The notes under the pieces are model-generated. The model was not told the origin of the DNA. It was given only the letters and a program-made list of their open reading frames with translations, and did no database searches. DNA of 8,987 nt. It comes from CAYFJO01 sp964343305. Lineage in GTDB: Bacteria; Planctomycetota; Planctomycetia; Pirellulales; Pirellulaceae. Position 1 is the first letter of the stretch. Each line of letters starts with the position of its first letter. Position numbers and translations under genes: made by a program. The stretch is taken from assembly GCA_964343305.1 (NCBI GenBank), contig CAYFJO010000436.1:1-8987 (forward strand), read 5' to 3'. Positions 1 to 5,495 of this stretch are shown here, one piece after another.

Positions 1-275
1 TTCGTGTTTCCGGTGATTTTCGCGCGGAAAAACTTGGTGCGAAAGTCCGGGACGCACAACTTGAGCACGTTCCCTACATGTTCGTCGTCGGAGAGAAGGA
101 TATGGAGGCGGGCACGGTTTCGCCGCGCGACGGATTTGACAACAAGAACCTGGGGGCCATGAAGACCGCGGAAGCGATCGCAAAGCTGCAATCCGAAATC
201 GCCGATCGAACGGTTCGCAAAACGTTCAGCGGAGATATGGGACTCGGCGACCGAGGAGCCCAGAATGAGTATTAG
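1..275 (+). CDS. thrS: Threonyl-tRNA synthetase, C-terminal fragment (5' end outside window)
   Basis: This is the last ~90 codons of a gene that enters from the left edge in frame 3 and stops at TAG 273-275. Threonyl-tRNA synthetase charges tRNA-Thr with threonine in the cytoplasm. The visible part is the end of the class IIa anticodon-binding domain (HGTP type). It reads KVRDAQLEHVPYMFVVGEKD, then EAGTVSPRDG and LGAMKTAEAIAKLQSEI, the typical ThrS ending where the last beta strand and helix close the domain. A tail of about 22 residues (from ADRTVRKTF to NEY) extends past the usual end. The catalytic core, zinc site and editing domains lie outside the window and cannot be judged. The next gene on the same strand is infC, and thrS-infC adjacency is common in bacteria, which supports both calls. 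Other class IIa synthetases share this fold, but the sequence pattern and the infC neighbour favour ThrS. Confidence 0.9.
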   Translation, partial: RVSGDFRAEKLGAKVRDAQLEHVPYMFVVGEKDMEAGTVSPRDGFDNKNLGAMKTAEAIAKLQSEIADRTVRKTFSGDMGLGDRGAQNEY

Positions 276-327
276 CTTGCAATTTAAGTCGGTTCACTGC
301 CCGACATTCAAAAAACCGTCGATTTTT

Positions 328-362
328 CCCAATCTGTCGTTGATCCTAAACGGCAGATCGGG
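328..362 (+). promoter_or_regulatory. Hairpin in infC leader RNA
   Basis: CCCAATCTGTCG (328-339) pairs with CGGCAGATCGGG (351-362) around an 11-base loop. The 12-position stem has one A-C mismatch and one G-U wobble. No run of T follows the 3' arm, so it is not a normal intrinsic terminator on the plus strand. The reverse strand also lacks a U tract after it. It ends 56 bases before the infC start. It may be a regulatory or RNA-stability element, or a chance structure. Confidence 0.35.
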
Positions 363-407
363 TCAAAATAACGGCATGTCCCCAAAGTAGTTTCATTCCA
401 CAACACG

Positions 408-413
408 AAAGGA
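408..413 (+). promoter_or_regulatory. Ribosome binding site that fixes the infC start
   Basis: AAAGGA lies 5 bases upstream of ATT 419-421. It is the only purine-rich Shine-Dalgarno-like sequence near the point where IF3 homology begins, and it supports ATT (or the next codon, ATC 422) as the start. Confidence 0.6.
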
Positions 414-418
414 AAACA

Positions 419-922
419 ATTATCGATCGTCAACAAACGAGGATTAACGAACAGATCCGTGTTCGTGAAGTCCGTGCCATTTCAGCAGAGGGAGAACAAC
501 TAGGGATTATTCCAACCGAAGAAGCGCTGACCCAAGCGCGGGACGCCGGTTTGGATCTTGTCGAGGTCGCTCCCAGCGAAAAACCGCCGGTTTGCCGTAT
601 CATGGACTACGGCAAGTACAAATACGACAAGAACAAGAAAAAGGGCGGAACGACCCACCACACGAAAACGAAGGAAATTCGTCTGCGACCGAAGACAGGC
701 GAGCACGACATTGACTTCAAGGTGAAGAAAGCCATCGGGTTTTTGCAACACAAAGACAAGGTGCAGGTCACGGTGATGTTCCGCGGCAGAGAGATGGCCC
801 ACATCGAAGAGGGTAGAAAGGTGATGGAACGCGTCATCGAACAGTTGCTGGAGCACGGAAAGATCGAAACTTATCCCCAGCAAAACGCTCGACGAATGAC
901 CGCGACGGTGGCACCGAAGTAA
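419..922 (+). CDS. infC: Translation initiation factor IF-3, ATT start
   Basis: IF3 binds the 30S subunit, prevents premature 50S joining and checks the start codon and initiator tRNA. The product is 167 residues, normal for IF3. The N domain (about 9-75) opens with RINEQIRVREVRAI and contains LDLVEVAPSEKPPVCRIMDYGKY split over two parts of the domain. A lysine-rich linker (KYKYDKNKKK) and the C domain (about 85-165: KEIRLRPKTGEHDIDFK, QVTVMFRGREMAH) follow. The conserved N-terminus extends back to codon 9 and no ATG, GTG or TTG lies in frame between the upstream stop (347-349) and TTG 551, which would cut off most of the N domain. ATT 419, 5 bases after AAAGGA, is therefore the best start. 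E. coli infC also uses AUU, which permits autoregulation by IF3; the same control here is inferred. The next gene is convergent, so rpmI-rplT do not follow. Confidence 0.95.
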   Translation: MIDRQQTRINEQIRVREVRAISAEGEQLGIIPTEEALTQARDAGLDLVEVAPSEKPPVCRIMDYGKYKYDKNKKKGGTTHHTKTKEIRLRPKTGEHDIDFKVKKAIGFLQHKDKVQVTVMFRGREMAHIEEGRKVMERVIEQLLEHGKIETYPQQNARRMTATVAPK

Positions 923-973
923 TTCTTTAATGAACGACGCCAGCAGCGTTTCCCGGGTTGCCGGATAGGCATG

Positions 974-2311
974 TCACGACCGCGTGAATGCTCGATAAAC
1001 GTCTACCATCGCCGTTGCCATCACATCGGCATTGCCGGATTCGTGAATCCTTCGACAGCCGGCTTGTCCGAGTTCGCCAATCATTTGGCGATCCATTAGT
1101 AGCCGATGCAACTCGTTCGCCAACGCGTCTGGATCTTCCGCTGGTACGAGGCCGCATCCTTGCCATCGCTCGCTGAGTTCCGGAAACGCGCCGTGGCTGG
1201 GTTGCACCGCAGGTACGCCTGCCGCGAGAGCTTCTAAGACATACAACCCTTTTGGATCTTGGTAAACACTCGGAACCGAAAGCACATCGATGCGTGACAG
1301 GAAATCGATCTTGCCGCTGCGATCGACTTCGCCAATGTACTCGAATGCTGCGTCGAGACCAGCGTTTCTTAATTTGGCAAACTCGGTTTCCACATAGCCA
1401 CGATTTTTTTCACCGAGCCAGCCGGCAATCTTCAACCGGGCGTCCTGCATTTCTTCGCGCAATCGCAAGTTGATGAAAGCGTCGACGAGAACGTGCAATC
1501 CTTTTTCTGGTGCGAGGCGTGCGAGATATCCGATGGTCGGCGGCTCGCCGTTGCGTCGGTCGCTGGCGTCGGAGTCCGCGAATTGCTGGAAATCCGTCGT
1601 ATCGATGCCGAGCGGAACGATGCGGAATTTCTCCGGCGGGATTTTGAAATACTCGCTCATCAAGTCGGCGTAATAACGCGTGTTGACGATGAATCCGTCG
1701 ACGTAGTCCACCAACGTGTGGATTTCCTCGAAAGCCTGAGACTTGTACGGTTCGATCAGATCGTCGAGAAAAACATCATCGCCTTGCAACGTGACGAGGA
1801 CCGGGATGCCGAGCGATTCCTTGATGGCGGGGACGCAGCCGGCGATCAACATGTTTGTCAGCGTGACGAGATGCGGTTGGACACTTTTAGCCAACCACGT
1901 GCAAAGCTTACGGACTTCTTTACGTTGGTAGCCGCTCGTTCCTTTGAGCATCGAAACGGCGAGCGAACCGAGTTCTTTAGGGCTGGTGTCGCCTGCGCCA
2001 GCGGTTGCCCAGCGGATGAGCCGCGGACTGTCGAACCAACGGTCAAGCAACGACGGCAGCCAGCGGAACAACGGGATCTTTTGCTGCAGATAAACGTTGA
2101 TGCCGCCGAAGAAAACGCGGTCGATGCTGAAATCGTCTTCGTCTGTACGAATCGGTGTGTAGAGCGGGATCAACTGGATGTCGACGCCTTGCCGCGCGAG
2201 CGCGCTGGCCAGCGTGTTGTCGTGCATGCAACTGCCGCAGTACATTCCGCCCGCGCCAGCGGTGATGTAGGCGACTTTCAACGGATCCTGGGGCAAGTTT
2301 AATTCGGACAC
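974..2311 (-). CDS. GT-B fold glycosyltransferase, GT4-type (glycosyl transferase group 1)
   Basis: The product is a 445-residue predicted retaining glycosyltransferase that would move a sugar from a nucleotide-sugar donor to an unknown acceptor, probably on the cytoplasmic side of the membrane. The N-terminal acceptor-side Rossmann domain begins LKVAYITAGAGGMYCGSC, a glycine-rich loop, and includes VLVTLQGDDVF near 171-181. The C-terminal donor domain begins at PTIGYLARLAPEKGL (258-272, R265 and K270 in the usual diphosphate-contact positions). It contains FEYIGEVDR and the family E-x7-E region at 352-360. There the first acidic residue is Asp (D352) rather than Glu, and E360 is kept. The start is GTG 2309-2311, the first start after an in-frame stop at 2330-2332, and no clear Shine-Dalgarno sequence precedes it. 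It is last of three minus-strand genes after the HtrA and DUF922 genes. Donor and acceptor cannot be predicted. Confidence 0.88.
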   Translation of the reverse strand: MSELNLPQDPLKVAYITAGAGGMYCGSCMHDNTLASALARQGVDIQLIPLYTPIRTDEDDFSIDRVFFGGINVYLQQKIPLFRWLPSLLDRWFDSPRLIRWATAGAGDTSPKELGSLAVSMLKGTSGYQRKEVRKLCTWLAKSVQPHLVTLTNMLIAGCVPAIKESLGIPVLVTLQGDDVFLDDLIEPYKSQAFEEIHTLVDYVDGFIVNTRYYADLMSEYFKIPPEKFRIVPLGIDTTDFQQFADSDASDRRNGEPPTIGYLARLAPEKGLHVLVDAFINLRLREEMQDARLKIAGWLGEKNRGYVETEFAKLRNAGLDAAFEYIGEVDRSGKIDFLSRIDVLSVPSVYQDPKGLYVLEALAAGVPAVQPSHGAFPELSERWQGCGLVPAEDPDALANELHRLLMDRQMIGELGQAGCRRIHESGNADVMATAMVDVYRAFTRS

Positions 2312-2517
2312 GAGGCGGGTTCGTTCAAATCAGCGGGCTCGGTGATATCAGGCGAGTGTGTAGCATTCGTTGTGACACGGACGCGTCGAAAGAGCAAGAC
2401 GGCCAGCACAAGGCACGCGACAATTCCCGCCCAGCGCGCCGGGCCATCCTCGAAAACATCGCGCCGTTGAACGCGATGAAGAAGATGTACGCGTGGACGA
2501 AAAGCGAGAGACTTCAC
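2299..2517 (-). CDS. Doubtful small single-helix membrane ORF, or remnant of a frameshifted gene
   Basis: This is a 72-codon frame starting at GTG 2515-2517, with GGAG (plus-strand 2523-2526) 5 bases upstream. The N-terminus is basic (KSLAFRPRVHLLHRVQRR). One hydrophobic helix follows at about residues 29-43 (WAGIVACLVLAVLLF), then RRVRV and a polar tail. The frame overlaps the glycosyltransferase start by 13 bases, which would allow translational coupling. I recognise no family. Just upstream, another minus-strand frame encodes a second hydrophobic stretch (LSLFVHAYIFFIAFNGAMF, about 2461-2517) that has no start codon of its own and directly follows a TGA. The two helices may be pieces of one two-helix protein broken by a frameshift and a stop. 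Either reading is uncertain, and chance cannot be excluded. Confidence 0.25.
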   Translation of the reverse strand: MKSLAFRPRVHLLHRVQRRDVFEDGPARWAGIVACLVLAVLLFRRVRVTTNATHSPDITEPADLNEPASCPN

Positions 2518-2581
2518 GACCGCTCCAGCTTATCGAAATGTCGCCAATGGCTTCGATGGTCATGACGGTGGGGGCGGTTCG

Positions 2582-3235
2582 CTATTTGCCGGCAAGCCGC
2601 TGGATTTCTTCGGTGTAGTACTTGACCAATTTGAGTTGCTGGGCGCGGTGTTCGCGCTGCGGGTTGCCATCCCGGCCGTGCTTGGTTTGGCGATCGTACT
2701 CCGCGTGGGATTCGTCGATCTTCCGTTCGATAACCTGGATCGCCGCGTTTAGTTTCTGCTGAAGATTTGCGACTGCGGTCTCTTCTGAGTTTCCGGTTGC
2801 TGTCAGTGGCACGTCCGACTTGATCTGTTTCAGTAGCGCGAATTTCGTGGCCAGCGCGGACGCTTGGGCGATATCGAAGTGGCCTTGCTCATGATCCATC
2901 AACGACTTCTTGTCGGTGCTCACGTTCCATGATTTGTCTCGTAGGATCACCGCAAAAAAGTCGACGTCGGCAAGTTTCGCCGTCGTCACGTTGCCACGCG
3001 TCTCGTAGCGATACCGAAAGTTGTATTGAATGCTGCAACAGGTGTATGCTTCGAATTGATTGGAATCGGGTTTGCCACGGAAGTCGGCGGCGGTGAGCGG
3101 ACCTTGGTTGTAGGGGCGGTAATCCTTGCTTGAGTCCTGGGCAAGGGAGGTTGAGCGCGCGATTACCAGCCCACACATCACAGCCCAGGCGCATTTCGCG
3201 ACAAACGAATCGGCAGTGAAATCATTTGCGTTCAT
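2582..3235 (-). CDS. Secreted DUF922-family putative zinc metalloprotease
   Basis: The product has 217 residues with an N-terminal signal peptide: a hydrophobic run at about 11-25 and a likely cut after SLA near residue 32. The mature part carries DHEQGHFDIAQ with HExxH at 115-119, the zinc-site motif of many metalloproteases. The later pattern Y-D-x-x-T-x-H-G (180-187) supplies H186 as a plausible third ligand. This pairing is what I know of DUF922, a family of unproven activity. Residues 150-180 look helical and possibly coiled (AVANLQQKLNAAIQVIERKI). A CC pair at 66-67 could form disulfides outside the cytoplasm. The ATG start at 3233-3235 leaves the signal peptide intact, and I see no Shine-Dalgarno sequence. 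The gene lies 41 bases after the HtrA gene on the same strand with no visible terminator between, so the two may be co-transcribed. A substrate cannot be named. Confidence 0.72.
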   Translation of the reverse strand: MNANDFTADSFVAKCAWAVMCGLVIARSTSLAQDSSKDYRPYNQGPLTAADFRGKPDSNQFEAYTCCSIQYNFRYRYETRGNVTTAKLADVDFFAVILRDKSWNVSTDKKSLMDHEQGHFDIAQASALATKFALLKQIKSDVPLTATGNSEETAVANLQQKLNAAIQVIERKIDESHAEYDRQTKHGRDGNPQREHRAQQLKLVKYYTEEIQRLAGK

Positions 3236-3276
3236 ATTGAGTGTTCTAGAGAGCGACGATTCAAGAGCCCTCCATT

Positions 3277-4458
3277 TTATTCATCACGTTGGAATTCTTC
3301 GAGTGCTTTCACCATCACATCAACCGTCTTGGTGCGCCCTTCGCGAATGATTTTGACTGCTTGATTCGAACCGAGTGGTTTTTGCTCAACCGCATCCATC
3401 AACGCACGCGGACGGCGTGTCGGCTGATCAGCAAACTCCACGATGACATCGTCGACACGGATGCCCGCGTCGTCCGCGGGGCCGTTTGGAACGACGGCAC
3501 GAACCAAAACACCCGATCGTGCCGGCCGGCCGAGACGCGCCGCTTCGCGCGGCGAGAGTTCATCGATTTGAACACCCAGGAAAGCACGCCGGACTTTACC
3601 ATGCACCAGCAATTCGTTGCTCACCCACTTGGCGCGATTCACCGGTATGGCGAATCCGATGCCTTGATAACCGCCGCTGTTCGATGCGATCGCCGTATTG
3701 ATGCCAACGACTTCGCCATCCAGATTGACGAGCGGTCCGCCCGAATTGCCGGGATTGATTGCGGCATCCGTCTGAATCAACGTGCCGCGGACGATCTGAT
3801 GAATGCCTCGCCCCTTGCCGCTGATGATCCCCGCGCTCACCGTCGACTCCAGTTCAAAGGGATTGCCGATCGCCATGACCCAGTCGCCAATATCCAGCTT
3901 GTCCGAATCGCCAAGCCGTGCGGCACGCAACATCCCCGCGTCTTTGATTCGCAACGTGGCGATATCGCTGAGCGGGTCCTTCTTAATCTCGGCCGCTTGA
4001 AACTCGCGGCCATCCGGCAGTCGCACCACGACTTCGTCCGCGTTGGCAACGACGTGGTTGTTCGTCAGAATGATTCCACTGGAGTCAATAATCACACCCG
4101 ACCCAACCGAATTGGCCAGTGCTCCTTCCCCTTCTTCGGCATCATCATCGTCGTCTTCGTCTCTATCTTTGGGAATTTCAAACGGCAGGCCATCAGGAAA
4201 CAACTCGCGAAAACGGGGATCGCGAAACAGATCCGGCAAGTCCCTGCGACGCATGCCAAGGGCCGGAACACGCGATTTGGAAATAATGGTCACCACCGAT
4301 GGTCGAGCTTTGCTGGCCCCGAATCGAAATGCTTGCGAAAGGGCTTTTGCGTGTTGGATTGCCGACTGGGGATCCTGTGCTTGAGCCCGGTTGCCGATGA
4401 TTGACAAGTTGACCGTCAGAATCACGACGGCAAGCAGAAAAAGCATTCGTTTTTGCAT
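3277..4458 (-). CDS. HtrA/DegP-type periplasmic serine protease with one PDZ domain
   Basis: This is a 393-residue S1C (trypsin-like) protease of the HtrA family, which degrades or refolds damaged envelope proteins. A signal peptide covers about 1-27 (MLFLLAVVILTVNLSII, then a cut after AQA). The catalytic triad is complete: H135 in LTNNHVV, D165 in DPLSDIATLRI and S239 in NPGNSGGPL. A single PDZ domain spans about 290-385 (FLGVQIDEL, GVLVRAVVPNGPADDAGI, DDVIVEF), so the architecture is closer to DegS or short planctomycete HtrAs than to two-PDZ DegP. With a cleavable signal rather than a clear anchor, it is probably soluble in the periplasm. A strongly acidic stretch (about 97-112, DRDEDDDDDAEEGEGE) sits just before the protease core. 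The start ATG 4456-4458 is preceded by GGAGA (plus-strand 4465-4469) with a 6-base spacer. A perfect TATAAT lies upstream on the same strand. The DUF922 gene follows. Confidence 0.93.
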   Translation of the reverse strand: MQKRMLFLLAVVILTVNLSIIGNRAQAQDPQSAIQHAKALSQAFRFGASKARPSVVTIISKSRVPALGMRRRDLPDLFRDPRFRELFPDGLPFEIPKDRDEDDDDDAEEGEGALANSVGSGVIIDSSGIILTNNHVVANADEVVVRLPDGREFQAAEIKKDPLSDIATLRIKDAGMLRAARLGDSDKLDIGDWVMAIGNPFELESTVSAGIISGKGRGIHQIVRGTLIQTDAAINPGNSGGPLVNLDGEVVGINTAIASNSGGYQGIGFAIPVNRAKWVSNELLVHGKVRRAFLGVQIDELSPREAARLGRPARSGVLVRAVVPNGPADDAGIRVDDVIVEFADQPTRRPRALMDAVEQKPLGSNQAVKIIREGRTKTVDVMVKALEEFQRDE

Positions 4459-4509
4459 TGAATGTCTCCATAGCGCAAAGGAAAACAGAGTTTACTTGGT
4501 GTGTGCTAC

Positions 4510-4538
4510 ATTATACGTGGATCCGCGATTCGTCACAT
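4510..4538 (-). promoter_or_regulatory. Probable sigma-70 promoter of the HtrA gene
   Basis: On the minus strand a perfect -10 box TATAAT (4510-4515) lies 51 bases upstream of the HtrA ATG. The -35 region at 17-base spacing is weak (ATGTGA, 4533-4538). The perfect -10 in the correct intergenic gap is the main support. No extended -10 TG is present. Confidence 0.5.
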
Positions 4539-4571
4539 CGCAGTTTACGCTTTGGCATAACGCGCCTCGCG

Positions 4572-4600
4572 TTGACAAAAAGTCAGCGGCTGGATAGGTT
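4572..4600 (+). promoter_or_regulatory. Possible sigma-70 promoter of rnc
   Basis: A perfect -35 box TTGACA (4572-4577) is followed at 17 bases by TAGGTT (4595-4600), which keeps the three most important -10 positions (T1, A2, T6) but only those. It would give a leader of about 110 bases before the rnc ATG. It is divergent from the HtrA promoter, with the two -35 regions about 35 bases apart. Confidence 0.35.
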
Positions 4601-4718
4601 TACTTTTAATAACTTGAAAAGTCTTATTGCCTCTCTCAAAACCCGGACAGGCACCTTCAAATTCGGAGCCGTTCCGGGTCTTGAGATAGGCTCAACGCGG
4701 GTGACCCCGTTCACCACG

Positions 4719-5456
4719 ATGAGCAAACGATCTCTTCCTGAAATCACCGACGAATTGCTCGGCCAGTTACACCGATGCGAAGAACGTATCGATTACGAAT
4801 TTCAGGATAAAACTCGTTTGCAAGCGGCGTTGACGCACGCGTCCGGGGCGGACCATCGGCTGGCTTCTAATGAGCGTCTCGAATTCCTTGGCGACGCCAT
4901 CCTCGGTTTTGTTGTTTGTGATGCTCTGTACAACCAGTACGAAGACTATTTGGAAGGCGACCTGACAAAGATCAAGTCGGTTGTTGTCAGCCGCCAGACG
5001 TGCGCCAAGGTTAGCAAGTCGATGGGACTGCAGGAATTCTTAATCGTGGGCAAGGGCATGGCATCCAATCCGACCGTACCGAATTCCTTGCTGGCGGACG
5101 TCTTCGAATCGTTGATTGCCGCGATTTATGAAGATGGCGGATTTGACGAGTCCCGCTCCTTTATCGAACGGCACATGCTGCCTGAAATTGAATTGGCGGT
5201 GGCTGGCGAGACGGGTGGAAACTACAAGTCCACGCTTCAACAACTAGCGCAACGCGAGTTTGGCTCCACGCCGGTCTATCAGTTGATTGACGAAAAGGGA
5301 CCCGACCACAGCAAATGCTTCAAGATTTCGGCACAGGTTGGCGGCAATCGCTACGAACCGGCTTGGGGACGCAACAAGAAAGAAGCCGAGCAACGAGCTG
5401 CCAACAATGCGCTGTCTGAAATCAAGGGAGAAGAAGTTCCGTTTCCAGCGGAATGA
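4719..5456 (+). CDS. rnc: Ribonuclease III
   Basis: RNase III cuts double-stranded RNA, including rRNA precursors, as a homodimer with Mg2+. The product is 245 residues. The N-terminal RNase III domain (about 12-160) contains the signature NERLEFLGDAIL, giving E55 and D59, and the second metal-binding pair D127 and E130 in LLADVFESLIAAIY. The dsRNA-binding domain is at 168-236 (NYKSTLQQLAQ near its start, GRNKKEAEQRAANNAL at its end). No residue expected for catalysis is missing. The start is taken at ATG 4719 because length and homology fit. The frame stays open upstream to beyond the HtrA start, and GTG 4701 is an alternative, but the upstream translation looks non-conserved and covers promoter sequence. 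No clear Shine-Dalgarno sequence precedes either start. A tRNA-thiolation-like gene follows 39 bases downstream, probably in the same transcript. Confidence 0.95.
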   Translation: MSKRSLPEITDELLGQLHRCEERIDYEFQDKTRLQAALTHASGADHRLASNERLEFLGDAILGFVVCDALYNQYEDYLEGDLTKIKSVVVSRQTCAKVSKSMGLQEFLIVGKGMASNPTVPNSLLADVFESLIAAIYEDGGFDESRSFIERHMLPEIELAVAGETGGNYKSTLQQLAQREFGSTPVYQLIDEKGPDHSKCFKISAQVGGNRYEPAWGRNKKEAEQRAANNALSEIKGEEVPFPAE

Positions 5457-5495
5457 CGTATCGCTGGCTTCCGGCCGCCGTTGTGAGAGAAACCC

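Larger units (their letters stand above)
276..418 (+). promoter_or_regulatory. thrS-infC intergenic leader, candidate translational control region
   Basis: These 143 bases lie between the thrS stop and the infC start. In the infC frame there is a stop (TAA 347-349) and no ATG, GTG or TTG from there to codon 45 of infC, so this stretch is not an N-terminal extension from a canonical start. It holds a short inverted repeat (GTCGG 288-292 with CCGAC 301-305), the stronger hairpin at 328-362, and a Shine-Dalgarno-like AAAGGA at 408-413. I see no convincing sigma-70 promoter, so infC may be read through from thrS. A role in control of infC is inference. Confidence 0.4.

Noticed and set aside
288..327. 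Intrinsic terminator after thrS
   Set aside because: The GTCGG/CCGAC stem has only 5 pairs and is followed by A-rich, not T-rich, sequence. The T run at 322-327 is not adjacent to it.
551..922. Short infC start at TTG 551
   Set aside because: It would drop the conserved IF3 N-terminus (INEQIRVREVRAI), which is clearly encoded upstream from ATT 419.
923..973. Terminator between the convergent infC and glycosyltransferase genes
   Set aside because: Only short GC palindromes (CCGG-GTTG-CCGG) are present and no T tract follows on either strand.
1493..2302. Plus-strand open frame of 269 codons opposite the glycosyltransferase
   Set aside because: It mirrors the coding frame of a recognisable GT-B enzyme. 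Its translation is rich in Arg, Asp and Val with no motif.
3289..4404. Plus-strand open frame of 371 codons opposite the HtrA gene
   Set aside because: The minus-strand HtrA gene has a complete catalytic triad, PDZ domain, signal peptide and Shine-Dalgarno sequence. The opposite frame gives no recognisable domain and is a by-product of codon bias.
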